NCBI GenBank assembly: GCA_937959275.1
Contig: CALGLU010000058.1
Span: forward strand, 118,290-182,289
DNA length: 64,000 nt
Direction: 5' to 3'
Source: an uncultured Saprospiraceae bacterium
Lineage (GTDB): Bacteria; Bacteroidota; Bacteroidia; Chitinophagales; Saprospiraceae
Part shown: piece by piece, positions 36,731-45,389 of the stretch
Numbering within the stretch: position 1 is the stretch's first letter
How the letters are laid out: the number at the start of each line of letters is the position of its first letter
The notes under the pieces: model-generated
Seen by the model: only the letters and a program-made list of their open reading frames with translations
Databases searched by the model: none
Told to the model about the DNA's origin: nothing
Program-made: the position numbers and the translations under genes

Positions 36731-38692
36731 ATGACACACAACATACTGGTTATCAGCTTTTTACTATCGTGCAGCCTAGCATTTGGGCAGCAGGATGACC
36801 CAGTATTGTTCACTGTAAACAAGAATCCGGTTCATGTTTCAGAGTTCGATTACATTTATAAAAAGAACAATGGCGACAAGGCTGACTATAGTCAAGAAAG
36901 CCTTGAAGAATACTTGGATCTATACATCAAATTTAAATTGAAGGTTGAAAAGGCGAAACAATTGAAATTGGATACCCTGGTTTCACTTCAAAAAGAACTT
37001 GCTGGATATCGCAAGCAATTGGCAAATGCCTATTTGGTCGATCGAGATGTGACTAAGACTCTTGTCGATGAGGCTTATGATCGAAAATTACAAGATGTTA
37101 ACGTGAGACATCTGCTCGTCACCTTGGCAGAGTACGCGACTAAAGAAAAAGAGTCAGAGGCATTAGATCGTATTTATTTAATAAAAGAAAAAGTAGATAA
37201 TGGAGCAGATTTTGGACTGATCGCAAGAACATTATCTGATGACTCTAGATCTGCTAAACTGGATGGCGATTTAGGTTGGTTAACGGCGATCTTACCAAAC
37301 GGCTTTTATGGGTTTGAAAATGCGATTTATACATTACCTATTGGTAAAACCTCGCAGCCTATTCGCACTAAACTAGGCTATCATTTAATACAGGTGTTGG
37401 AAAAACGTCCTGCTCGAGGGCAGATGAATGTATCTCACATCTTAATTCGAAAATCAAATAATGGTGTGCCTGTAGCAGGTGCCAGAGAGAAAGCTGACAG
37501 TTTATTTCTAGCTATTGAAAAAGGAGCTTCGTTTGAGCAAATTGCGCGCGATTATTCTGATGATAAGGGGACATCAAAAAATGGTGGTGGCTTAGGATTT
37601 TTTGGCATAGGCATGTATGACAAAGCATTTGAAGATGCTGCCTTTTCACTCCAAGAAGATGGTCAGATTAGTTTACCAATTGAATCCAAAGTAGGATGGC
37701 ATATTATCCGTAGAGAGTCAATCAAAGATTATACAAATGAGAAAAAAATGAAAAGCTCATTGAAATCTGAGATCTCTCAGAATGATCGATTTGATTATGC
37801 AAGGGAGAAAAAAATTGAATCTATTAAAGAGGAAGCTGGATTTACAGAAGATAGAGAGTTATTAAAACGATTTGCTCAGAGTCTAAATCAATCCTTTTAT
37901 TCCTACAAATGGCAAATGCCAGAAGTCGAATCTGGACAGTTAGCATCATATGGTCATGAAGAAAGCTATACAATTAAAGATTTCGCAGACTATTGTAAAC
38001 AAAATGGTAGACAGCGAATGCGGTTTGACAAAGAGCAAGATCTTCAAATAGCTGTTGCTGAAATGTATGATAGCTACATTGACGATTTAACTGTTGCTTA
38101 TGAAGAAGCTAATTTAGAACGAAAATATCCTGATTTTAAAGCCTTGATGAGAGAGTATTCAGAAGGTGTCTTACTATTTGAAGTCACGAAGGATAACGTA
38201 TGGGACAAAGCTTCTCAGGATACAGTCGGTCTCCAAGCGTACTTTGACCAACATCGCGATCTCTATCAATGGAAAGACAGGGCTGAAACCACAAAATACA
38301 TTATAGAGACAACGGACAAAGACATTCTTAAAAAACTAAATAAGGTGGTCAGCAAATTAAAAGATAGCGAAGCAGTAAAAGATCAAATAGAGTCGGAATT
38401 TGGTGAAACTGTCTTTGTAGAAGACTATACTTACGAAAAAGGCAATCCAGAAATCGCACATTTAAAGTGGAAGGAGGGGCAAAGCGAAGTGTTAATAGAC
38501 AAGGTGAAGAATGAGGCCACCATTAAACACATCAATCAACTCCTGCCTGCTCGTGCAAAGACCTTGAAAGAAGCGCGGGGCTACATTATTTCCGATTACC
38601 AAACTGTCCTCGAAAAACAGTGGGTCAATACGCTTAAGGAAGAATTCAAAGTGGATATTCGTAAACGAGTCCTGTCAAGTCTCGTAAAATGA
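36731..38692 (+). CDS. Periplasmic peptidylprolyl isomerase with two PpiC/parvulin domains
   Basis: This 653-residue secreted chaperone-isomerase has the signal peptide 'MTHNILVISFLLSCSLAFGQ'. A SurA-like N-terminal helical region ('VHVSEFDYIYKKNNGD...LYIKFKLKVEKAKQLKLD') precedes two parvulin domains: 'NVRHLLVTL...GADFGLIARTLSDDSRSAKLDGDLGWL' and 'NVSHILIRKS...GASFEQIARDYSDDKGTSKNGGGLGFF'. It probably helps fold outer-membrane proteins. It begins a three-gene run in which each stop overlaps the next start by 4 nt. This trio is common in Bacteroidota. The C-terminal 200 residues have no domain I can name. Confidence 0.9.
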   Translation: MTHNILVISFLLSCSLAFGQQDDPVLFTVNKNPVHVSEFDYIYKKNNGDKADYSQESLEEYLDLYIKFKLKVEKAKQLKLDTLVSLQKELAGYRKQLANAYLVDRDVTKTLVDEAYDRKLQDVNVRHLLVTLAEYATKEKESEALDRIYLIKEKVDNGADFGLIARTLSDDSRSAKLDGDLGWLTAILPNGFYGFENAIYTLPIGKTSQPIRTKLGYHLIQVLEKRPARGQMNVSHILIRKSNNGVPVAGAREKADSLFLAIEKGASFEQIARDYSDDKGTSKNGGGLGFFGIGMYDKAFEDAAFSLQEDGQISLPIESKVGWHIIRRESIKDYTNEKKMKSSLKSEISQNDRFDYAREKKIESIKEEAGFTEDRELLKRFAQSLNQSFYSYKWQMPEVESGQLASYGHEESYTIKDFADYCKQNGRQRMRFDKEQDLQIAVAEMYDSYIDDLTVAYEEANLERKYPDFKALMREYSEGVLLFEVTKDNVWDKASQDTVGLQAYFDQHRDLYQWKDRAETTKYIIETTDKDILKKLNKVVSKLKDSEAVKDQIESEFGETVFVEDYTYEKGNPEIAHLKWKEGQSEVLIDKVKNEATIKHINQLLPARAKTLKEARGYIISDYQTVLEKQWVNTLKEEFKVDIRKRVLSSLVK

Positions 38693-39549
38693 TCCGTCTT
38701 TATTCATTGGCCGTATACGCAGCTTTATTTTTGATATTCAATTCTTGCCAACAATCTGTCAATTCATCGCAGATTGATAATCCACTTATTGCAAAAGTGC
38801 ATGACTACGAATTGAGACAAAGCGATCTGAATATGGTCTTGTCACATAACATGTCGCCGGCAGACAGCAACTCTGTTGCTAATGCATTTATAGAAAACTG
38901 GATACGAAATCAGTTGTGGAATTATGAAGCTGAAAAACAAGTCCATGACGATAAGAGAATATCCCAACTTGTAAATTCGTATCGAACTAGCTTATTGGGG
39001 ATCGAATATGAGTCCCAGATCTTAAAGGAAAAACTGGATAGTACAATCAGTCAGCAATCTTATGCAGATACCTATGAGCAATATAAGACTCAATTTGTGC
39101 TAGAGGAACAGATATTGCGAGGGTGGTTTGCCAAAATTGATAAATCATCTAGAAATCAAGCAGCATTTTATAAGGCCTGGAAGCAATCGGATATAGAAGC
39201 TGTCAAATCATATTGTGCGTCTCAATCCGGTGACTGCGTATTCTCCGAGCAGCAATGGCTTGATCGGTCAGCATTAGAACAAGTTATCCCTTCGAGGTTT
39301 CTTAACGGTGATCAAATCAAAAAGCTAAGCAACTATAAAAAATCAGATAAAAACTATAATTATTACTTAAAGTATAGCGGATATACGGACAAAAACGAAG
39401 TTGCACCGTTAGATTATATTAAGGATGAGTTAAAGAGAGTTATCTTACATGCTAGAAAAGAAAGAATTATTGCAGATTTGACGGAGGAAATGTATGAAGA
39501 CAAGATACAATCCAATCATATCCAAGTATTTACAAGTCCAGACAAATGA
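38689..39549 (+). CDS. SurA-operon lipoprotein, PpiC-related helper
   Basis: This 286-residue protein has a lipoprotein signal ending 'LIFNSC'. The sequence 'NPLIAKVHDYELRQSDLNMVLSHNM...VANAFIENWIRNQLWNYEAEKQ' resembles the N-terminal chaperone part of SurA/PpiD proteins, but no parvulin active domain is present. It is the middle gene of the overlapping trio and probably works as a membrane-anchored periplasmic chaperone with its neighbours. The exact role is inferred from context. Both ends overlap neighbouring genes by 4 nt. Confidence 0.8.
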   Translation: MIRLYSLAVYAALFLIFNSCQQSVNSSQIDNPLIAKVHDYELRQSDLNMVLSHNMSPADSNSVANAFIENWIRNQLWNYEAEKQVHDDKRISQLVNSYRTSLLGIEYESQILKEKLDSTISQQSYADTYEQYKTQFVLEEQILRGWFAKIDKSSRNQAAFYKAWKQSDIEAVKSYCASQSGDCVFSEQQWLDRSALEQVIPSRFLNGDQIKKLSNYKKSDKNYNYYLKYSGYTDKNEVAPLDYIKDELKRVILHARKERIIADLTEEMYEDKIQSNHIQVFTSPDK

Positions 39550-41069
39550 AAAAAATAATAGTTAGTATAGCCTTTTTCTGTTTGATACAAATGGTACAAG
39601 GCCAAGTTGAGCCAGTTCAAGAACAAGTTCAAGATAAAGTCGAAGAGAAGGTCAAAGAGAAAGTTCAAGACAAAAGTGAAGAGGTCGAAGTCAAAACTGA
39701 GGAGGTTGAAGGACAAGGTGAGCCAATTCCAAACCCAGATGAACAAATCATTGACAAGGTGATTATCAAGGTAGGTGGTGAGTATGTGTTGTATTCTGAG
39801 GTTATCAATAACTACAGGTACATTAAAAATAATAATCCAAAAGCTAATATCAATATTTGTGCAGTTGCGGAACAGGTCATCTCTCAAAAGATTTTAGTTG
39901 ATCAGGCAAAGCTAGACAGTGTAGAGGTGAGTGATATTGAAGTTGAAGGGCAATTGGATTTTAGATTTCAGAATATCATGAGGCAGCTGGGAGGAGATGA
40001 GGCAAAGTTTCTAGAATATTACGGTAAGTCGATACCAGAATTGAAAGAAGAGCAGCGAGACGATATGAAGCAGCAAATCCTCGCTGAGCGTATACAAGGG
40101 CAATTAATCAACGAAGTAACAATAACACCGAAAGAGGTAATCGAGTTTTTTGAAATGATTCCAAAGGATAGCATTCCTTTTTTAAGCTCAGAAGTTGAGA
40201 TTTCAGAAATCGTCATAAAACCTAAAGTCAATGCAGTAGAGCACGAAAAATCGTCGTCTAAACTGTTAGAGATTAGAGAAAGTATTATGTCTGGCGAAAT
40301 GACCTTTGAAGAGGCTGCTATGAAGTTTAGTGCTGATGGATCTGCACAAGATGGTGGTAATTTGGGCTGGGCTAAGAGAGGTAGTTATGTTCCAGAATTT
40401 GAAGCTGCGGCTTACAGTTTGGAAAAGGATGAGATTTCAGAAATTGTGGAGAGTGAATTTGGCTTTCACATTATCAAAATGAATGAGCGTCGAGGAAACT
40501 CAATAAAAGTACAGCATGTCTTGATTCGACCTGAGATTACGGAGAATGACCTTGTGATAGCTCAGGAAAAACTGGATTCTGTCAAGCAGTTGATCGAAGT
40601 CGACTCATTACCATTCGATTATGCGGTTAGAATATATTCAGATAAGAAATCAGAAAACTATCACAATGGTGGTCGAATGGCTAATCCTAAAACGGGAGAT
40701 AATTACTTTGATACAGGAGATTTGGCTCCGGATGTGTACTTCCAAACAGAAGAAATGGAGGTTGGGGAAATATCCCCACCATTAGAGTATACAAATAGAG
40801 GCGGGGAAACACTGTATCGAGTCATCAAATTAGATAGCCGTACCAAGCCACACAGGGCTAGCCTAGAACAGGACTATTCCAAGATTTCTAGCTTTGCGAA
40901 AGAAAGCAAAAAGAATTTGTACTATAATAAATGGATGATCGAAAAAATGAATGAAACATTTATTAAGGTTGATCCAGATCTTAGCTCTTGTACAAATCTC
41001 GCAAAGTGGATTGATGAAGAAGAAGCACAATCAATTGAAAAACCGACAGGTACAGGATCAAAGGAGTAA
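39546..41069 (+). CDS. SurA-like peptidylprolyl isomerase/chaperone
   Basis: This 507-residue periplasmic protein has the signal peptide 'MKKIIVSIAFFCLIQMVQGQ'. A low-complexity charged stretch of Glu, Lys, Gln and Val repeats follows (about residues 24-60, 'QEQVQDKVEEKVKEK'), unusual for SurA. The SurA N-terminal domain is 'DKVIIKVGGEYVLYSEV...CAVAEQVISQKILVDQAKLD'. Two parvulin domains follow: 'EVEISEIVIKP...MTFEEAAMKFSADGSAQDGGNLGWAKRG' and 'KVQHVLIRPE...YHNGGRMANP'. It should escort outer-membrane proteins. It is the last gene of the trio; an intrinsic terminator lies at 41412. Confidence 0.9.
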   Translation: MKKIIVSIAFFCLIQMVQGQVEPVQEQVQDKVEEKVKEKVQDKSEEVEVKTEEVEGQGEPIPNPDEQIIDKVIIKVGGEYVLYSEVINNYRYIKNNNPKANINICAVAEQVISQKILVDQAKLDSVEVSDIEVEGQLDFRFQNIMRQLGGDEAKFLEYYGKSIPELKEEQRDDMKQQILAERIQGQLINEVTITPKEVIEFFEMIPKDSIPFLSSEVEISEIVIKPKVNAVEHEKSSSKLLEIRESIMSGEMTFEEAAMKFSADGSAQDGGNLGWAKRGSYVPEFEAAAYSLEKDEISEIVESEFGFHIIKMNERRGNSIKVQHVLIRPEITENDLVIAQEKLDSVKQLIEVDSLPFDYAVRIYSDKKSENYHNGGRMANPKTGDNYFDTGDLAPDVYFQTEEMEVGEISPPLEYTNRGGETLYRVIKLDSRTKPHRASLEQDYSKISSFAKESKKNLYYNKWMIEKMNETFIKVDPDLSSCTNLAKWIDEEEAQSIEKPTGTGSKE

Positions 41070-41411
41070 TCATCTTCTATAGGGAAACAGTACTCGTTTC
41101 TATAGTATTCATAGTGAAAGCCCATAAAAGCTTGAATCCAACTGCGTTGGATAGCGCCCAAAACACAGTGTTTAAAATCATATTATTTTGAATAGTGCTC
41201 TGTCAAGATATAACTGACTAGTGCTTTTGGCGTATTTTGCACATGCACGTCGTTACAGAACCTTCCTTGATAGTTAGTTGAGTCATTCTATATCCCCGTT
41301 TATTTTCGAAAAAAAATTCTACAAATCAACAGCTTGGCAAGGTTTTGGCTTAAGTAAAAGTGTTCAGTATACTTTAATACTTAGGGATTAAGTATTGAAA
41401 TGTAAAAAAAT

Positions 41412-41443
41412 GGTCGGCTACTGGGGGGTAAGCCGACCTTTTT
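41412..41443 (+). terminator. Intrinsic terminator of the PpiC/SurA operon
   Basis: A perfect 8-bp stem, GGTCGGCT/AGCCGACC, with an 11-nt G-rich loop is followed by five T on the plus strand. It lies about 340 nt after the last stop codon of the operon, so the transcript would have a long 3' tail, or another transcript may end here. Confidence 0.8.
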
Positions 41444-41539
41444 ATTTCGCTATTCTCGCATCGCTGAGTCTGTCAAACACTACATATTTTAAAGAAGCAA
41501 CATTCAACTAATTCTATCTAAATTCATGGAATTGCTAAC

Positions 41540-41690
41540 CTGAGTTCGGGATATAAAGTGACTGAATATCAGCATACAAGAAGTTTAGGATTATCTCAAA
41601 AACTTTGTTTTACCTGATAATTTCATTTTACCCTACTCATTTGATTTTCAAGAACATATAATATTCAAGTCAAAGTTATCCCATACTCAG
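41540..41690. repeat. MITE-like ~150-bp repeat, copy 1
   Basis: This copy begins CTAACCTGAGTTCGGGATA and ends TATCCCATACTCAGCTTAAG, which are inverted repeats of each other with a few mismatches. The interior is AT-rich and non-coding. The segment aligns along its length in direct orientation with 41894-42061, including shared blocks such as CTGATAATTTCATT and TACTCATTTGATTTT. No ORF is present, so any mobility would depend on a transposase elsewhere. Confidence 0.65.
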
Positions 41691-41697
41691 CTTAAGT

Positions 41698-41887
41698 AGC
41701 CTGAAGGGCTATAAATTCTAAATCTAGGTGCATCGCCCCTAGCCTCAAACTGTCATTGATCTGCAGCCTGAAGGGTTGCGACTCCTGAATAGTGCTCTTT
41801 GAATCTCAGCCCTTCAGGCTGATGACCTTATTTTGCCTTTTTCTAGGGACATTGTCCCTAGCTTTGGAATTTCAGCCCTACAGGCTG
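41698..41887. repeat. REP-like palindromic array between two MITE-like copies
   Basis: Four copies of AGCCTGAAGGGCT or its complement lie at 41698-41710, 41764-41778, 41807-41821 and 41873-41887. Each pair encloses a second hairpin, CTAGG..CCTAG at 41724-41742 and CTAGGGACATTGTCCCTAG at 41843-41861. I recall similar 'CAGCCTGAAGGGCTG' palindromes between genes in other Bacteroidota, where they behave like REP sequences. No REP-associated transposase is in the window. Confidence 0.7.
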
Positions 41888-41893
41888 AACAAT

Positions 41894-42061
41894 CTGAGTT
41901 CAGGAAATAAACTGACTGATTATCAGCACACAAGATGTATAGGGTAATCTCAAGAATTTTTTTTGAGCTGATAATTTCATTGCAAAAGAATAACGATTGA
42001 CTATACTCATTTGATTTTTAAAACTTGTAATATTTTAAGTCAAATTGTTACTCGAACTCAG
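41894..42061. repeat. MITE-like ~165-bp repeat, copy 2
   Basis: This copy has perfect 8-bp terminal inverted repeats, CTGAGTTC and GAACTCAG, and aligns in direct orientation with 41540-41690. Its right end (GAACTCAGGTTAAC) is also the inverse of the left end of copy 1 (GCTAACCTGAGTTC). So the whole 41534-42068 block has inverted ends and could have moved as one unit. It has no coding content. Confidence 0.65.
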
Positions 42062-42153
42062 GTTAACTACCGTTTTTTCAAAGATGTTTTACAAACAGTA
42101 GGAGTGGTCTAATAAATACGTGTGGTAGAATATTCTATTTAGACTTTATTTAT

Positions 42154-43002
42154 TTAGGCTTTATTTAGCGACCAATCATAATCCATATATTGAATGTCAT
42201 TCTTGTCATTGAATTCACTATGGTATTTCTTCAAGAGAGCATTGTCACCGCCAAGTGAATCAAAATCACTAGAAAACCAATCGAATATTTTAGAAATATA
42301 AGTCTCCTTCTGGTTTATCTTATTCTTATTGGGATTGTTAATGAATACTGATGTTTGATGCTCCAGTTGAGTTTCTAATTGCTCTGCTGTGTAGGCTTCC
42401 TTTCTTAAGACGGGGCAAGAATACGAAGCGCAATTGATGGCAAAATGAATCCGAGGCTCATCTAACTTCCTTAAAATTTGATGCTCAATTGTATTTAAAT
42501 CAAAATCCACACCTCCGATTTTAAAAAATTTAATATCCCAAGGAGAATTGATCATCGGCAATCCGCTGCTGATATCTTTAATGCTCTCTAATGGATAATG
42601 ATTGAGGATAAGCTTTACTGTGAATGCATTGTAGGCATTTATCCAATAAGCTAATTGCTCATGAATATTCCAATTTTTGCCGGGAGGGTTTTGGCTCAAT
42701 CGACTTAAGTACTCGTCTAATTCAATTTGATTATTTAAGAGTTCACCATACTTAACATTTCCATCTACTTCCACATAACGGTTAAGAATCTCATCCCACA
42801 AATCATGCTTGATTAATGCTTGTTGCGTAGAACCCAAAGCTGAAATATCTACAGCCTGACCGCTCACCTTCTTGACCCAAGTCAAAACACCTAAACCAAT
42901 TTCGTTATAATTCATTTTCGAAACAATTAAGCCCAACACAATAGCTAACGCTAAGCCAATTACATATAATTTACTTTTGCGCGTAGCTAACTGAGTCAGC
43001 AA
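42154..43002 (-). CDS. DUF547 domain-containing protein
   Basis: This 282-residue protein has an N-terminal membrane helix or uncleaved signal ('LYVIGLALAIVLGLIVSKM'). The rest is DUF547: 'NVKYGELLNNQIELDEYLSRLSQ', 'EQLAYWINAYNAFTVKLILNHYPLESIKD', 'FDLNTIEHQILRKL...PRIHFAINCASYSCPVL' with a conserved Cys-x-x-Cys-like region, and 'EHQTSVFINNP'. The biochemical role is not known to me; a thiol- or papain-like activity has been suggested for the fold. It lies 1 nt after the zinc-ribbon gene 43004-43306 on the same strand, so they share a transcript. Confidence 0.88.
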   Translation of the reverse strand: MLTQLATRKSKLYVIGLALAIVLGLIVSKMNYNEIGLGVLTWVKKVSGQAVDISALGSTQQALIKHDLWDEILNRYVEVDGNVKYGELLNNQIELDEYLSRLSQNPPGKNWNIHEQLAYWINAYNAFTVKLILNHYPLESIKDISSGLPMINSPWDIKFFKIGGVDFDLNTIEHQILRKLDEPRIHFAINCASYSCPVLRKEAYTAEQLETQLEHQTSVFINNPNKNKINQKETYISKIFDWFSSDFDSLGGDNALLKKYHSEFNDKNDIQYMDYDWSLNKA

Positions 43003-43003
43003 T

Positions 43004-43306
43004 TTAATTCAGTTTACTTGGTACCGTTTTATAGTTTCCTTTACATGCAGGACAAACCTGTTGATCACCATCTTTTTTTAAGCGGATACCGGTTACATAT
43101 GTTTCTACAAATTGAGCAACAAATGCCTTTTTATTAAATTTATCTTGATTAATATTTGCCTTGGTTGGATCATTGGCATACTCAATAAATTTTTTGTCAT
43201 ACTCTTGGTGACCCCAACAATTAGGACACACACCAGCTTCGACTAGTGTATCATTGTCAATACCTTCATCTTCTTTTGACCCAAATAATTTTTCAAATAA
43301 TCCCAT
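43004..43306 (-). CDS. Small zinc-ribbon-like protein of unknown function
   Basis: This 100-residue protein begins 'MGLFEKLFGSKED' and has two Cys pairs about 60 residues apart: 'GVCPNCWGHQEYD' and 'QVCPACKGNYKTV'. Four Cys in this spacing would form one zinc ribbon split by a helical insert. There is no signal peptide. I do not know a function, though I believe similar short proteins occur in Bacteroidota. It sits between selO and the DUF547 gene on the same strand, 1 nt before the latter. Confidence 0.75.
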   Translation of the reverse strand: MGLFEKLFGSKEDEGIDNDTLVEAGVCPNCWGHQEYDKKFIEYANDPTKANINQDKFNKKAFVAQFVETYVTGIRLKKDGDQQVCPACKGNYKTVPSKLN

Positions 43307-43373
43307 TTCAATTTAATTTCAAATTCAATTTTATAATATAAATAAACTTTATTTTCCGAATAATGCAAATAGA

Positions 43374-44948
43374 TTAGGAACTGCAAGAAAGCATCGAACA
43401 CCCTACTTTATGCCTAGCCCATTCTGGCCTTTTCGCAAACCATTTATCAGCCTCCATTTGCTCATCATAAGGCTTTTTCAACAGCTCGTACAATTCAGAA
43501 ATCAAAGAATAATCTCCATTATCAGCAGCATCAATGGCTAATTGAGCCATGTAATTTCGTAAGACATATTTCGGATTCACGGCGTTCATTAACGCTGATC
43601 GTTCTTGATCCGAGCTTGCATTGTCTTGTATTCTTGACAGATATAATTTCATCCACGCATGCCATTTTTCCAAAACTGAATCCACAATGTCGTCAGGCTT
43701 ATAAAAGGCATCATTGATTTTATTCATCGCGTCGCCAATATTATCATTTTTTACCATGCTTGACAATCGTCTAAAGAAAATCGTCATATCTGTTTCCGAC
43801 ACGACAAGTATTTCGTTCAATGATTCAATCAATTGATCATCCCCCTTTACTTGTTCTACCAAACCCAACTTAGACATCATCATCTTTTTATAAGAGTTAA
43901 CATATTGAGATTTATAGTCCTCAAGTACATCTTCGAATGCTTGTCTCTCTTCGACTAATGGATAAAGGGCACTAGCTAACTTTGACAAATTCCACAAACC
44001 AATAGCTGGCTGATTCCCATACCTATATCTCCGATGTTGTTTATCTGTTGTATTAGGTGTCCAATTAGGATCATAGCCCTCTAACCAGCCATAGGGACCA
44101 AAATCAATCGTCAAACCCAGAATCGACATGTTGTCCGTATTCATCACGCCATGCACAAAGCCAACACGTTGCCAATGCATAATCATGTCAAGCGTACGAT
44201 CCACCACGGTCTTAAATAATTCGATATACGCTTCTTTACCCGTTAATTTTATCTCTGGAAAAAAATGGCGAACTGTATAATCAGCCAGCTCCTTTAGCCG
44301 AACCGTATCCCCGCGACTTGCAAAGATTTCGAAATTGCCAAAGCGAACAAATGATGGAGCGACTCGACAAACCACTGCCCCTTTTTCGTAGGCGGAGTTG
44401 CCATTATATAACATGTCTCTTAAGACCTCATCCCCTGTCAAGCTCAATGCTAATGAACGTGTGGTCGGCACACCCAGATAAAACATGGCCTCACTGCATA
44501 AATGCTCACGGACAGATGACCGCAGCACAGCCAATCCATCAGCAGTTCTAGAATAAGTCGTCTCGCCTGCTCCTTTTAATTGCAATGCCCACCTCTGATT
44601 GTCATGGACTAACTCTGCTAGATTAATGGCTCTACCATCGCCCAACTGTCCAGCCCAATGACCAAACTGATGCCCGCCATAACACATTGAATATGGAGCT
44701 GTCCCAGGCAGCACTGCGGCTCCACTCACGACCGATCTAAACATATCTGACTCCAGATCCTGATCGAGAAGTCCTAACGACGAGGCCAAGTCAGCGGCGA
44801 CATGAAGCACTTGTGGATTAGACGGCTCCCTTGGAGTCACATAGGAAAAACAAGCTTCTGTGACTTGTCTTCTGCTTTTATCTCTAATGCTATCAGCTGG
44901 CAGCTCTTTATTAAAACTGTCTTGAATGTTGAGGTTCATATTGTACAT
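43374..44948 (-). CDS. selO: Protein adenylyltransferase SelO (YdiU family)
   Basis: SelO is a pseudokinase-fold enzyme that transfers AMP from ATP to Ser, Thr or Tyr of target proteins. The 524 residues cover the family length: 'YGGHQFGHWAGQLGDGRAI', 'LQLKGAGETTYSRTADGLAVLRSSVREHLCSEAM', 'TTRSLALSLTGDEV', 'VAPSFVRFGNFE', then the active site 'FVHGVMNTDNMSILGLTIDFGPYGWLEGYDP' with metal-binding Asn and Asp. It ends 'GCSMLSCSS': the penultimate redox Cys position, Sec in some eukaryotes, is Cys here. A second Met three codons in ('MNLNIQDSF') could be the true start. Confidence 0.95.
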   Translation of the reverse strand: MYNMNLNIQDSFNKELPADSIRDKSRRQVTEACFSYVTPREPSNPQVLHVAADLASSLGLLDQDLESDMFRSVVSGAAVLPGTAPYSMCYGGHQFGHWAGQLGDGRAINLAELVHDNQRWALQLKGAGETTYSRTADGLAVLRSSVREHLCSEAMFYLGVPTTRSLALSLTGDEVLRDMLYNGNSAYEKGAVVCRVAPSFVRFGNFEIFASRGDTVRLKELADYTVRHFFPEIKLTGKEAYIELFKTVVDRTLDMIMHWQRVGFVHGVMNTDNMSILGLTIDFGPYGWLEGYDPNWTPNTTDKQHRRYRYGNQPAIGLWNLSKLASALYPLVEERQAFEDVLEDYKSQYVNSYKKMMMSKLGLVEQVKGDDQLIESLNEILVVSETDMTIFFRRLSSMVKNDNIGDAMNKINDAFYKPDDIVDSVLEKWHAWMKLYLSRIQDNASSDQERSALMNAVNPKYVLRNYMAQLAIDAADNGDYSLISELYELLKKPYDEQMEADKWFAKRPEWARHKVGCSMLSCSS

Positions 44949-45389
44949 TATACGTGTAGAGAATTTTCAAATCTCAAATTATTAGACTAACTGACAAACA
45001 AACACCATGTGGGGCTGTAATGTTCGCTTAATCTTATATCGTAAGTTATAGGATTTACTGATTTCGTGTTTGCTTTAAAGCGAATGAGCCATAAATCAAT
45101 TCCATAACGACGATAAAGTGAAATCATGAGTTAGAAAAACCTGAACTAAGATATATAGGATTTGATTGAGTATAGGATATGTGTTTTTTGAATAAAGCTA
45201 TTCGATTGTATTTCAATCGTATCAATCTGAAGTTGAAAACTTCAGAAATCCGTCTTCAAGATGGATCTTCGAGGTATTCTACCTCGAAGAAATACGATTG
45301 ATCTATATTATATGCTCAATTCATGCAATCATAATAATCAATTAGTCATCAAGGGTTCAGACAAAAATATCGAATCAGTTCAGACAACT
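44949..45389. other. Gene-free region with a cluster of three hairpins
   Basis: Between selO and the oxidoreductase gene there is no convincing ORF. Three hairpins follow one another: CTGAAGTT/AACTTCAG at 45227-45245, ATCC.TCTT/AAGATGGAT at 45248-45266 and CTTCGAGGTA/TACCTCGAAG at 45267-45289 (perfect, 10 bp). They are enclosed by an outer pair, TTTCAATCGTAT near 45212 and AATACGATTGAT near 45290. The arrangement looks like a cloverleaf-shaped repeat or structured RNA rather than a simple terminator, because no T-run follows. Confidence 0.55.

Larger units (their letters stand above)
41070..42153. other. Repeat-rich gene-free region of ~1.1 kb
   Basis: No gene is visible. The stretch contains a hairpin ATCCAAC/GTTGGAT near 41133, a segment CGTTACAGAACC..CCTTGATAG near 41253 shared with the palindrome at 50171, the terminator at 41412, and a composite repeat region from about 41534 to 42068 (listed separately). 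The last ~85 bp before the DUF547 stop are plain AT-rich sequence. Confidence 0.6.

Noticed and set aside
39516-39887. 123-aa minus-strand ORF opposite the SurA-like gene
   Set aside because: It is the antisense shadow of the charged low-complexity region; repeated Leu/Asn/Phe come from the complementary Glu/Lys/Gln codons.
41698-41887. Repeated AGCCTGAAGGGCT as a CRISPR array
   Set aside because: Copies alternate in orientation and are unevenly spaced, the repeat is only ~13 bp and there is no cas gene.
43301-43345. AAATTC/AATTT-rich repeats near 43310-43340 as a promoter array
   Set aside because: Simple AT-rich sequence without spacing or consensus; too little to call.
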